Of a stretch of DNA of 64,000 nucleotides, positions 12,741-24,400 are shown one piece after another. Position 1 is the stretch's first letter. The number at the start of each line of letters is the position of its first letter. The position numbers and the translations under genes were made by a program. A model generated the notes under the pieces. The model ran no database searches. It was not told the origin of the DNA and saw only the letters and a list, made by a program, of their open reading frames with translations. The stretch comes from Papaver somniferum (Eukaryota; Streptophyta; Magnoliopsida; Ranunculales; Papaveraceae): the NCBI RefSeq assembly GCF_003573695.1, contig NC_039359.1:188998813-189062812 (forward strand), given 5' to 3'.

Positions 12741-12935
12741 TCCTTTGAGATCGACTATGATAAGCAGTATACGGTCGTGCATCTCCTTGTCTGTGGCTAA
12801 TATTTCCGGAGATGGACAGTCACCAACCTGGCACGATGTGATTCAGTGTTGTGAACATGTATTTCCTTTGTGCCTTCGATGGATAGAACGTTTCACATAT
12901 ATGTTCAACCATGAACCGCTTCTTTGACAGGTTGT

Positions 12936-13247
12936 TCAGAGAGAGAAATTCCCGACTGAGAGAGGATCCATGTGCACCCCTTCAGTCCCCAGGTTAAGTT
13001 CTCTTGATTCGATATTTTCCTTGAAGATGCGCTTCAAAACCTTGCAGTCGCTTGTTGGATGATTGACGAACCTATGAAAGCGACAATAACGAGGATTCTC
13101 CATTTCTTCTTCAGTCGGCTTTTTCTTGACGTATGGAAATTTGATTACACCATCTTGGATCCAGACTTCTATCAACTTGACCACTTTTTCAATGGGAAAA
13201 GGGAAGTCCGGGTCTATCTGGTCATTTTGTTGACGCTGAGTCGACAT
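12936..13247 (-). pseudogene. Ty3/gypsy gag C-terminal fragment
   Basis: The 103-aa frame contains FPFPIEKVVKLIEVWIQDG and, near residue 54, CRFHRFVNHPTSDC, a CxxH...HxxxxC zinc-binding block. That block occupies the place of the zinc knuckle in Tat/Athila-like gypsy Gag proteins. It continues the minus-strand gag piece at 13329-14201 after a frame break and precedes the protease remnant. Confidence 0.7.
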
Positions 13248-13328
13248 TTGTGCATTTCGAGTTTGATTATTCTTCTTTTGAACTGGAGAAGCATGCGTGT
13301 GTTGTTGTACCTAGGTTTTCCTTTTACT

Positions 13329-14201
13329 TCATTTAGAAATAACGTTCATGGAAGTATGGAGGTTGAGTTTCGGATTGGAAGAATACACGTTTTTCCTTAT
13401 ACCCTTGCAAACTTCTTTATTCTGGAATGGCTCGGATTGGCTGATTAGAGCAGCAACCGATCGGTCAGTTGCTTCGGCTACGATCCGAGAATGTAAATCC
13501 TCCAAAAGGGATTTATAAAATGACATTATCCCTTCATCGTAAGAGTCTTGATTGAAGCGTGCCAAAACAGACGGATCTTCTTTAGGAATTCGTGAGAATT
13601 GTTCCGAGGTTTCACGAACGTCCAAGCTAGATTGGTGGAGCCTTTTGCGCTTAGCATGAGTGTGTACTTTGTATTCGTCGTCGCTGGTGGAGGTATGGAT
13701 CTTAGAAGAGAAATAAACACCAGTGGTAACATAGGAAGGATTCAAAACAACATTCTTTTTAAAGAGATCATATGTTGGTTCCCTTGATAACTGATCTGTA
13801 AGAACTTTCAAAAGGGCGAACACCTCATTCTGTGTCTTGATAATTTCAACTTGATTTTTTACTACATCATTTAGGATTTTCATCAGATCAGCAATGATGG
13901 TTGAGATTTGAGTGTTCATAGCCTCTGTGGGAGCTTGACCAGGCCAACAAAGTTTAGTAGTAAATGGAACAAATTCGCTAGTACTGGGATATAATAAATT
14001 GAGATTGGATGTTTCTGAGACCTCCCCATATTTGACCATATTTGATGAAATTGTGAGTTGCAACCGATAGAATGATCTCCCACTGTGGTCTCCAATCTGT
14101 AGAGGGGGAAAAACTATTTGCTGGTTTTTACGGAATTGAGGAGACGACCGTGCGGAGGAGACTCCTTGAATCGAGCAAATGCTCGACCTCACACAGATCA
14201 C
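13329..14201 (-). pseudogene. Ty3/gypsy gag N-terminal/middle fragment
   Basis: A 290-aa open frame upstream of the zinc-binding fragment. It has a predicted helical stretch (IIADLMKILNDVVKNQVEII) and a segment around residues 205-260 (EDPSVLARFNQDSYDEGIMS and AEATDRSVAAL). By position, strand and continuity it is the body of the gag gene whose C-terminus lies at 12936-13247. There is no intact capsid motif that I can name, so the assignment depends on its neighbours. Confidence 0.55.
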
Positions 14202-15032
14202 TGCAAGAAGGGAGTGCTTTAAGTTCGAGAGATCAATCTGTAAGACTCCGGCTTAAACCAAGACAATGGCCGTTCCAGAGTCAATTCGGCCACAAAAGAG
14301 GATGGGTCGATCTGTAGGAGGGAAGCTGAGAAATGTATGAGATCAATGGTGATCGAGATTGTAGGTGTGTTGTGTATTCTGCATAAGAAAGTTTTGAATG
14401 ATTGAATTTACACAGTTGAGAATGATTGCTCATAGGATGAGTTCGTGTAGACGAAAGATTGTCTGTATGAACTTGTTGAGAAATTATTGTCTTTTTGAAC
14501 ATGATTCAGAGGCCTTTTATATTGCTGTAATTGTAAAAACCTTGATCCCATGAAGTGTGACAGTTGCTGAAGTCAAAGAGTGGGGAAGTGGAAAGTCGTG
14601 TCAAAACCAGTTTCTCATCGTGTGGAGACTTGGTTGATTTCCCATCCACTACTTTGCTAACTCCTCCAACTGATTGCATGACTTGCTCACATTCTCGTCG
14701 TGTGTATGAACACACGTTCCATAGACATCCAGATGATAGGTTGGGAAACCTACAATAAAATACTGCAAGTGCACAATGTCTAACTAGCAGAACAATGGCA
14801 AGTACAGGTCGTTCCCACGAGGAGTGTGAAATACTACTACTAATTAATATCAAAACTAACTAATTGACAAGATGATGTTTGAACGATTTTCAGAAATTTG
14901 GAACAAAATGAAATAACAATAATTCTAAAAGTATACAAAATGAGAGCGGGTTATTAGGATTTTCGGTTTCCACCAATTAATTATGAAAATTCTACTAGTC
15001 ATTAAAAAATATTCCATGCATTTTCAAATATT
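14202..15032. other. Leader of the gypsy remnant and an LTR-edge-like segment
   Basis: No gene seen. At 14750-14990 the pattern (ctgcaagtgcac, then gtcgttcccacgagg, ending in a poly-pyrimidine/AATTAAT block) resembles the left end of the solo LTR at 55229 (gacctgcaagtatacaggg, then tgtcctcagggac). It may be a fragment of a related LTR family. Confidence 0.35.
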
Positions 15033-16110
15033 GTGCCAACCATGCCAGCCGCACCACTGTGCCAATGGCAAACCATGCCAGCCACATCTCCGCGCCAAGG
15101 CATGCCAACCATGCCAGCCGCACCACTGTGCCAATGGAAAACCATGCCACCCACATCTCCGCGCCAAGGCATGCCAACCATGCCAGCCGCACCACTGTGC
15201 CAATGGCAAACCATGCCAGCCACGTCTATCACGCCAAGGCATGCCAACCATGCTAGCCGCACCATGCGCCAATGGCATGCCAAACCCTTGGCCCCACCAT
15301 GCCAAGCCAACCGCACCTTGCCTTGGCCCCAACCATGCTATCCGCACCATGCGCCAATGGCATACCAAACCCTTGGCCCCACCATGCCAAGCCAACCGCG
15401 CCATGCCTTAGCTCCAACCATGCTAGCCGCACCATGCGCCAAGGCATGCCAACCATGCCAGCCGCACCATTGTGCCAATGGAAAACCATGCCAGCCACAT
15501 CTCTGCGCCAAGGCATGCCAACCATGCCAGCCGCACCACTGTGCCAATGGAAAACCATGCCAACCACATCTCCGCACCAAGGCATGCCAACCATGCCAGC
15601 CGCGCCACTGTGCCAATGGCAAACCATGCCAGCCACGTCTACCGCGCCAAGGCATTCCAACCATGCTAGCCGCACCATGCGCCAATGGAATGCCAAACCG
15701 TTGGCCCCACCATGCCAAGCCTACCGCACCTTTCCTTGGCTCCAACCATGCTAGCCGCACCACGCGCTAATGGCATACCAAACCCTTGGCCCCACCATGC
15801 CAAGCCAACCGCGCCTTGCCTTGGCCCCAACCATGCTAGCCGCACCATGCGCCAATGGCATGCCAAACCATTGACCCCACCATGCCAAGCCAACCGCACC
15901 TTTCCTTGGACCCAACCATGCTAGCCGCACCATGCGCCGATAGCATGCCAAACCCTTGGACCTACCATGCCAAGCCAACCGCGCCTTGCCTTGACCCCAA
16001 CCATGCTAGCCGCACCATGCGCCAATGGCATGCCAAACCCTTGGCCCCACCATGCCAAGCCAACCGCACCTTGCCTTGGCCCCACCATGCCAAGTCGTCC
16101 GTACCAAACT
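15033..16110. repeat. GC-rich tandem array of 69-bp and 85-bp monomers in a higher-order pattern
   Basis: Units built on CCATGCCAGCCGCACC and GCCAATGGCATGCC. From 15033 to about 15250 the period is 69 bp (for example ccaaggcatgcc at 15095 and 15164). At 15252, 15336 and 15420 the period is 84-85 bp. It returns to 69 bp to about 15660, then 85 bp again (15664, 15749, 15834, 15919, 16003). The switch 69-to-85 therefore recurs about 412 bp apart, a higher-order duplication. All six frames stay open for long stretches because 69 is a multiple of 3. These ORFs (Trp/Gly/His- or Pro/His-rich) are by-products of the repeat and not genes. Confidence 0.9.
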
Positions 16111-16159
16111 CTTGGCCCCACTATGCCAAGCCGTCTGCGTCATTGGCCTTAGCCCCACC

Positions 16160-17060
16160 ATGCCGCCCTTCCCTATGCGGGTACCAAAACGAAGGCGTGC
16201 GACGATCAACGGCCACCCTTCCATCATAGATGCAAATCCTAGCCGTCCAAGATCGCCAAACAACGCATGGTAACCTTTGGCCCAAAACCCTAATTTTGGA
16301 CACGCAAAACCGCGCCAAGGCATCCCATGCCATATGTGTCAATGGCATGCCAACCACCTTGCCGTGTCATACCATGCCAGCCTTTCCCATGCGGCTACCA
16401 AAACGAAGGCGTGCGACGATCAACGGCCACCCTTCCATCTTGGATGCAAATCCTAGCCGTCCAAGGTCGCCAAACAACGCATGGTAACCTTTGGCCAAAA
16501 CCCTAGCTTTGGACACGCCAAACCGCGCCAAGGCATGCCATGCCACATGTGCCAATGGCATGCCAACCACCTTGCCGCGCCACACCATGCCGGCCTTCCC
16601 TATGCGGTTACCAAAACGAAGGGGTGCGACGATCAACGGACACCCTTCCATCCTAGATGCAAATCCTAGCCGTCCAAGGTCGCCAAACAACGCATGGTAA
16701 CCTTTGGCACAAAACCCTAGTTTTGGCCACGCCAAACCGCGCCAAGGCATGCCAACCACCTTGCCGCGCCATACCATGCCGGCCTTCCCCATGCGACTAC
16801 CAAAACGAAGGCGTGCGACGATCAACGACCACCCTTCCATCCTAGATGCAAATCCTTGCCGTCCAAGGTCGCCAAACAACATGGTAACCTTTGGCCCAAA
16901 ACCCTAGATTTGGCCACGCCAAACCGCGCAAAGGCATGCCATGCAACATGTGCCAATGGCATGCCAACCACCTTGCCGCGCCATACCATGCCGTCCTTCC
17001 CTATGCGGCTACCAAAACGAAGGCCTGCAACAATCAACGACCACTTTTTCATCTAAGATG
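16160..17060. repeat. Tandem repeat of about 215 bp, more than four copies
   Basis: The landmark gcgacgatcaacg recurs at about 16199, 16414, 16631, 16818 and, diverged, 17030, giving spacings near 215, 217, 187 and 212 bp. The short third unit lacks about 28 bp around the catgccatgccacatgtgcc segment. Units contain AAAACCCTAG and CGCGCCAAGGCATGCC blocks, the latter shared with the 69/85-bp array next door, so the two arrays are related. A strongly diverged further copy can be followed from 17061 to about 17290. Confidence 0.88.
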
Positions 17061-17290
17061 CAGATCTTAGTCGTCCAAGGTTACCAGCTAACGCATGGCA
17101 ACCTTTGGCCCTAGTTTGGTCGCGCCTAAACAAAGTTAAAACCCTAACTTTTGGCCGCGCCTAAACTGGGACATATTAAAGCCATACTGATCATACTTTT
17201 ATGCCACTGGCTACCAAACGAAAAATTGCAATAATAAACGGCTACCTTCCTCTTAAGATGCAAAATCTCGACCGTTGAAGGTCACCACCG

Positions 17291-18008
17291 AGCCGGCAAG
17301 TCTCCCAAGCTCAACTTTCCATACAACAACAACATGCTACATTTTTTCCAAGAAAACACTCGAGACATCAACACATGTCACAAACTGGGGGATGCTCATT
17401 GGGTATTGGTTTGGCGGTTTACAGCGTGTGGCGTACACTAAGCTCGTTATTAGAAAGTGTCATAAGGATGAGGAGGTTAGTAAATACATGGAGTAATGGT
17501 GAAACGCTTTCTTTTATGGAACATCAATTCCAAGCGTTACCGGTTACCACCTCCTCCCCCGTTTTCCATTTCTTAATGAGACCAGAGTACATTTCACTTC
17601 GACTTGTATAAATAGGCATTACCTATTTCCACCGAACAACAAGTTCTGGTCAGGAGCATACAACAATGAAAAAACTTTTTCTAGCTTTCCCATCTGTTAG
17701 CTTTCCACTTTCTGATACAAGTCGTGAAACAACTACTCTTCCAGAATCAACTATTCTGGTCTCAACACTTTCTTCGCTTCCCTCCCCAAAACCAACCCTT
17801 CTCCTTCACTTTGTGACCGAAGCAAGTCTGGAACGGCCATTTCTTGGTTTAGGCCGGATTTGTACAGATTGACCTCTCGAATCTAAAGTACTCCCTTGAA
17901 GTACATTATTTAGGGTTTAAATTCGTTTCTCACCCACACACCCGAAATTACCAAAATTAGCAGAAACCGTTTTCACCCTCAAACAGTAGTACATGAGATT
18001 TTCTTCCA
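17291..18008 (+). other. Putative LTR U3/R/U5 sequence following the arrays
   Basis: Unique sequence with a good TATA box, a T/C-rich stretch, and an end reading ccctcaaaca at 17984, a CA terminus of the kind seen in gypsy LTRs. It suggests that the arrays and this segment together are one long LTR in plus orientation. The TG start and partner LTR were not found and no canonical primer-binding site follows, so this is tentative. The next sequence, from 18009, belongs to an element-A LTR. Confidence 0.35.
17607..17615 (+). promoter_or_regulatory. TATA box
   Basis: TATAAATAG in a GC-poor context, with a CA-rich leader after it. This is typical of plant LTR promoters. No ORF of note follows; a 68-aa frame from 17666 is probably chance. 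Confidence 0.5.
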
Positions 18009-19460
18009 ATTGAACAACTCTCTAACTAGTTCATTTGAAGTCACTTGAACTAGTTATGGTGAAGAAGAACATGGTTGATATGAAATGCTCATATGGCTAA
18101 CCAATTGGCTAACTATTATTGAACCAATAAGTGCATAAGTTTGGGTACGGTTAACAAACCTAGAAACATGCATTGTCAAGTGTGTATAACAAGCTAAGTT
18201 TTCGATCTAACGGTTGAGAAATATTAGCTTGAATCTAAATCAGGTTTTCATCTAACGCTGGATATTGATTGCTTTGTTATCAAGGCAAAACCCTGATTTG
18301 AAAGACTATATAAAGGAGACATCTAGTATTATGCAAAATAAATCCCCACACCTTACGTGTGATACTAGTTTGCGTGTTAGAGTCGTTTCTCCTTTAACCT
18401 TTGGTTTTCTTCTTCTAAAACCAGGTTAACGACTTAAAGACTTCATTGGAATTGTGAAGCCAGACCGATACTACTTTTATCGTAGTTGTGTGATCTGATC
18501 TTGCATCTTCTATCGTATGAGTACAATCAGATTGATTGGCTTGAGATTGATATCTCCGATAGGCAAGATATAAAATGTAGTCACAAACATCTTCGTCTCA
18601 TTGTTTGTGATTCCGCAACATCTTGTTTCGCTACCATACGATTAAGATTGTTGTGAGGTGATTGACAACTCTAGGCTATTCTTCGGGAATATAAGACCGG
18701 ATTATCAATTGGTTCCTTCTCACCTTGATTATTATCAAAAGACGGAACAAAACCTTTAGGGTTTATCTTTGGGAGACAGATTGATCATTTGATAGACTTG
18801 TCTGTGGGAGACAGATTTGTTTATTGTTAAAGACTGCGATTTTGGGTCGTAGCAACTCTTAGTTGTGGGTGAGATCATCTAAGGGAATCAAGTGCGCAGA
18901 GTCCTGCTGGGATCAGAGGCGTAAGGAGTACAACTGTACCTTGGATCAGTGGGAGACTGATTGGAGTTCAACTACAGTCCAGTCCGAAGTTGGCTTGGAG
19001 TAATCTAGTGTCTGTAGCGGCTTAATACAGTGTGTGTTCAATCTGGACTAGGTCCCGGGGGTTTTCTGCATTTACGGTTTCCTCGTTAACAAAATTTCTG
19101 GTGTCTGTGTTATTTCTATTTCCGCATTATATTGTTTATCTTTATAATTGAAATAATACAGGTTGTGCGTTGTAGATCATCAATTAGAATATTCAGCATT
19201 TGGTTGTTGGTTTACATTGATTGATCCTTGGATATTGGTTTTTGGTACCATCCAAGTAATTCCTTGTATTTGATTAAAGACTCGCTGATTCTATTAGCTC
19301 GAGTAAATCAAATCAAGAGAGAGATATTAACTCCTCGATATACTTTAATCTAGATTGAGTCTGACTGTCTGGTTGATTCTCTAGCAAAGTATATTGGAGT
19401 TAGTCCATACAGATTGCTAAGCGAAATATTGGGTGGTGTTATTAGACTCTCGCTTTTTCA
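18009..19460 (+). repeat. Truncated element-A-family LTR in inverted orientation
   Basis: Reverse complement of roughly 9725-11175. It keeps the 3' LTR terminus at 19460 (cgctttttca) and starts abruptly at about 18009. It is more diverged than the copies at 7151 and 9725, so it is probably older. Confidence 0.8.
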
Positions 19461-20400
19461 GATCCTCACGGGCCATATTAACAAAACAGTAATATTGGTT
19501 CTCCTTGGGCGTATAACAGTTGCTGATTTCGAGCAATAGTCTTTTCTAAGTTTTTGTAAGCTGCTATAGAAGATGATCCTATCACATAGTCTAGCTTGAA
19601 CCTCATCCTCATTGAAAAGCACCTTCCAGACTTTGTTCTAAGGCTGTGCTCGTTTTTGAAGTTGGATATATTGTTTCCAGTACCATAACAATGTGATCTT
19701 TGCCATTTTTTAGCTGTTTCAGAGTCGGTAAACTTTAATGCCATCACTAAAGTATTCTGCAAAAACCGTAAATGCCTTTTCAGTAACTGCATTAGAACCT
19801 AATGTACCAACAAAAAGTTGATAAACTCGTAAGCATTATTGTGGAGTATTATATCATCTAAAGAAACACTAAACTAAATTACCTTTTTCACGGTCTTTTT
19901 ATGGATAGAATTTCCATAGCCTAGATTCATATTTACGTGTCTGCAATCTATAATAAGTATGAGTTTTTTGTCGCATGAAAGTTCCCTCGGCACTAATGTA
20001 TATTGCTTTTAAGTCTCTTTCATGTTCTCAACCATTAACGCGTGGGCCTTTTGAGCAAAATATAGCACATCTATGTCTTTGTAAACAACTACAAATGCCT
20101 CTTTGACAGTTATATCAAGCTACAAATACCAAAATTAAATCCTTAAGAGAGTTATTTTAAAGCAATCCTCTACTGTCCTATATGGTAGAAGTGTTTCCCT
20201 GATATGTTACATTTCTTGGGGGAGAAATACATTTGCTGCACGGTTTGCTTGCATCCCATGTCAAAATGAGAGCACGATTTGGTAAGTGGTGACATTTATG
20301 GTAAACAACATGCACAACTTGCACCAAATGGGCGTGCGTTCTGATATCTTTACACATATATTACTCACAAACAACAATCTGAAATTCATATTCGGCCTAC
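19461..20400. other. Host DNA with one unrecognised ORF
   Basis: A 104-aa minus-strand frame (19478-19792) begins MQLLKRHLRFLQ and contains a Lys/Asn-rich middle. I do not recognise it and would not call it a gene. It lies downstream of the ILR1-like exon on the same strand, so it could be degraded 3' gene sequence. Nothing else is visible. Confidence 0.3.
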
Positions 20401-20600
20401 CTGAAGATCACGAAGATTGGTAACAGCTCCAATGGTTCCTATAGGATCCCTGCAGTCCACATGAATCCCAAAGACGCCTTCGGCATCGTGAAGAGAACCT
20501 TCCTTTATCATTTTTGCTGCACCTGCAATCCTGCACCCCTTACCTCGGCAGGTTAGAAAATAAGTCTCGATGTACCATGTAAATGGCATAAATTTTTTAA
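20401..20600 (-). pseudogene. ILR1-like IAA-amino-acid hydrolase, decayed exon (fragment 3)
   Basis: IAA-amino-acid hydrolases (ILR1/ILL, M20 metallopeptidase family) release free auxin from amide conjugates, usually in the ER lumen. Minus-strand reading shows LHGTSRLIF, an in-frame stop, then PAE, matching the family's LKGT-x-x-LIFQPAE landmark. After a frame change comes AGAAKMIKEGSLHDAEG and VFGIHVD with a PIGTIGA turn, matching the family's catalytic-domain segment. The exon ends CTTCAG followed by GTAGGC at about 20400, a plausible splice donor. The stop and frame break show it is dead. The upstream exon pieces of the same gene lie at 26273-26321 and 40377-40442, displaced by two retrotransposons. 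Confidence 0.8.
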
Positions 20601-20906
20601 GGAATTCCAACAATGACTACATATAGCATTCAAATTTAAATTTCGGAAAACTCAATAGCAACAGAGCAATACACAGCCAATTTGTACATAATAACAATAG
20701 ATCCAAGAAACACCATTAAAGTGAAATGCACTCCCGTAATAACACTTGAAAGAATAATAATCAAATTATTGCACAATCATATAATTTCAACTGTACCAAG
20801 GTCAAGAAATGACTTATATAACTATTCCATCATCCCATTACACGTTCAACCTCAAAAGGGAAAATTAGAACCAATGAATGTGTATCAAAGATTAAAATAC
20901 GTGTGA

Positions 20907-21466
20907 TGTTGGAACAATTGCTGAAAATAGCCTTCAAAACAAACAAAACCAAACAAATAAGAATGTTATGGCTGAGTCACGACCAGGTCGCTCTCTTTAA
21001 GACGTTTCGCGGCTCTGCCCAAGATTGTGCAAACAGTCCTTCCATGTCGCGTCGTCCCCAAGATAAAACAGCCGAGTAAATCTCTTTCACAATCACTGTT
21101 GCACTTTGAGAGTATGTGATACTTGTACACTTCTATTCTTGCTCAGAATCAAACTTGTAGAAAACAAACGATGAATACACACTAGTTTTCTTTCTCTCAA
21201 AAAATTCTTATTTTAACTTTAGAACTCCAAAAAACATTAAAATGAAAACTCTCATTTCATTTCTCCAAAAAATATGTTTTTGTTCTCAAGAGTTTCAAAA
21301 ACATTTAATGAAAACTTTTATATACTTTAGTAAGAATCATTTACTCTTTAAAATGAAACGGTCAAGCAATTTATAACAAAAAATAAATTGCTTTTATGAA
21401 GATCATTAAAACTATTAAAAATAATAAATGGAAATACATTTTTGTTTTAAACATATATTTCCAACA
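20907..21466 (-). repeat. Element C left LTR (3' LTR)
   Basis: 560 bp, TG...CA, with the inverted termini TGTTGGA/TCCAACA typical of copia. It is nearly identical to 25616-26191 over its length and lacks a 16-bp AATTTTAATAAAAAGT-type block present near the end of the right LTR. Confidence 0.9.
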
Positions 21467-21474
21467 ATCCCCCA
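21467..21474 (-). other. Polypurine tract of element C
   Basis: atcccccac on the plus strand, GTGGGGGAT on the minus strand, directly adjoining the LTR. Confidence 0.7.
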
Positions 21475-24400
21475 CTTATATGAACATAAGTTTTTGAACT
21501 CTAGGAGATAAAAAGATTGTTTAACACACACAATTATACTAGTGCAAAGTCTAAAGCCAGCACATTACGACCCTGTGCTTGAATCCCGGTTTAATGAATG
21601 ATCTAGAGAACTGCCCATATTCTCATAGAAAGCGGCCACACTTTCACATTCATATAGGTGAGTTTATCAAGAGTACTTCTGTAGCTAAGTAACCCACTCT
21701 AAATAGAGATATAAACATCATTAAGAGTTTTTAAAAATTAAAACTCAACCTTAATCAATTCGCTTCAGGATATCATGTCGTGGGATGAATTCTCTAAGAC
21801 ATGATTATGTGCTTACATATATTATCCATGACGTAGTCCCATTTGAACCTACATTTTGGGATCTCCATTTACAGGCAGGGATTACCTTTTGAACCTACTT
21901 ATGGAATCTTAAGTTATAGGTTGGGTGTCCATCACGAATATCTATGTTCATACCATTTGTGAATCATTATTCCCTTTGAACCTATTTCTAGGTGGGTATC
22001 CATCACAAATGACTCAATTCTCAATGGGTATCAACATCCTCCCATAAGATGTATTTACACCTTCTTATCAATCCTTTCGTCAAAGGATCAAAGGATCAAC
22101 GATAACTTATTTCAGACCATATATAATCAATTTCTCATAGCATCAAAAATGCTTCCTATCACCTTTATATGTCGACTCTACCGTTGTAATTAACGGTTCG
22201 AAATTGTTGCAATAGCCGCGGTACTATCGCATTGGGTTAATATGTATGTTCTTCCTCTATCTAGTAGAGAAATGAATCGCTCCATCTCGTAGAGGATTCA
22301 TCTGAAAATATTTCGAATCAGTTTCACAATATCCATAAAGGATTTCGGTAAAATTTTAGATAATGTATTTCTAGGTATAAGATGTGTTTGAAACACCGCA
22401 TAACCTTCTCAAAATTTTACCAATTTTCCATACTAGGATTGGTAAATTTGAATATAAAAATCCCCACTATGGAAGTAATATATTAAACCCCCCCTATAGA
22501 AATTTCTTATATATAGTCAATCACGTAGCAAAGAAGCATACTAAGCTACCATACTCATGTCTAGTGCAATCACACACAATCTCAAAAGCATTAACACTAA
22601 ACCAAATTAGTGAAAACTAATTTACAGTCAGACTATATACATTTCTACCTCTTTTAAAATTCTATTTCCATTGAAATGAAATAGATTCAAAGAAAAACAA
22701 AATTCATTTCAAAAACATACACATCTTCACTCAAAACTTTCATATGAAATAGTAAACTAAGCATATTCTCAATTTCATTTTCATCCTTTAAGTTAGAACA
22801 AAAATTCAACAAATCACTTATGCATACAAAACAAAGAGTATTGTGCATTTCACTTCCATCAATTCTGAAATCATCGAATGAATCAAGTAAACAATTTTTA
22901 TTTTATAAATTATTTTAAAAAAAATCAGAATATAAATGATAACTTATCTAACTTATATGATTTCTTTTATTGTAGAAACTACACATTTTTCCATGCTTAG
23001 TTTACATAGATTCTCATCTTTAACTTAAACAAAAGTATATATTTCTACCTATGACAATGGAAAATCATACATCGTAGAAAGAACATCAACAAAACAAGCA
23101 TGTAAGTTAATTTAGAGACATCAATGCAAGTTTCAACAATTTCTGTTTGCTTGTCTAAAAACAATAGGCTCACGAATTTATTTTTCCAAAGATTAAATTT
23201 TTGAAGAACAAAGTTAATTTATATTAGAGGTTATCTTTCAAATTAAAAGCAACAAAATATCCATGACTACATTTTAGTCTCACTATAAATATGCTTTTCT
23301 AGGTTCATTCTTAGTGAATTACTTGTCACCTTCATTATTTCTGGTTCCTCTAATTTAAATCAAAGTTGGTAAAACATAGGGTATGGAACCCCCACTATTT
23401 TTTGACTCAAATAAGAATTTAAAAATAATATCCAAAAATCCCAAAAATTATGAAAAACTAATGAACCAATGATCTAAAGGCAAAATGTTTTACACAATAT
23501 AGAGAATAAAAATTCAAATGATTTTTGTCAAATCAATATTACCTAATTCACTACTCAAAAATCATATTTGATATCAAGACAAGCTACTCGAAGCATCTTT
23601 ATAAAATTCTCAAATATTTTATTTTATCCAATATCATTGCAATTTGTGTAAGATTTGAAAGTGTACATGCTTTTATGAGTTAGGTAAGATTACATACACG
23701 TTACTCAAAAATTCACCAAGTTTATAAGAAAATATAACATGTTCATGTTCATCACTAACTCATTGATTTCTTAAAAAGCATGACAAAATCTCATATTTCA
23801 AATATTCAAAATCCAATTCATGTTATGATAAAATTGTAATATTATATTCAAACATTTTATGCATAACCTATCATTTGTAGTAGTGCAATGATCAAATTCA
23901 ACAAATTTCTAATCTCAATCTTGTTAATAACAAGATAGGCGGAAACTAAAATTCTTTCTCATTTTAGAAATATGAACATCTTTAACAAGATTGTTCTACC
24001 CAAAGTAAACTTCGAGATCGTACCAATACCGAAAATCCTAGTGATGTGAGTATATCTCAACACCACTTTCTTTCAAAATGATTCGGTTCAACTTTTGAAC
24101 CATAGCCTATCAAAACAAACATAGTGTAAAACACCAATATATACCAACCGCTCACCGTATCCACAATTCACATTAACTTAGCTTGAAAAGCGTTGTTAAT
24201 ACCATTTGATATCCTTACAATGCCGTGCAAGAATATAAAATAATTTGTAATCAATATTATGTTCATTTCTTGGTGAGAGTTGATATTCACATTAGTTTTG
24301 ACTAGGTTTCTAATTGTTTCGGTTTTGGGTTCGTATAAAATTCCATCTCATAAGTTCCAAACTTATATGAGTCACATGTTTATTATCTTACACAATAATT

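Noticed and set aside
14983..17056. Many long open frames (up to 245 codons), rich in Trp/Gly/His or Pro/His
   Set aside because: They occur in all six frames at once and repeat with the DNA unit; they follow from the 69-bp period being divisible by three and from low stop content, not from coding.
17666..17872. 68-codon frame just downstream of a TATA box
   Set aside because: Low complexity (Ser/Leu/Pro), no homology, and placed where LTR leader sequence is expected.
19478..19792. 104-codon minus-strand frame as a possible C-terminal exon of the ILR1-like gene
   Set aside because: No ILR1/M20 motif can be read in it; left as unrecognised sequence.
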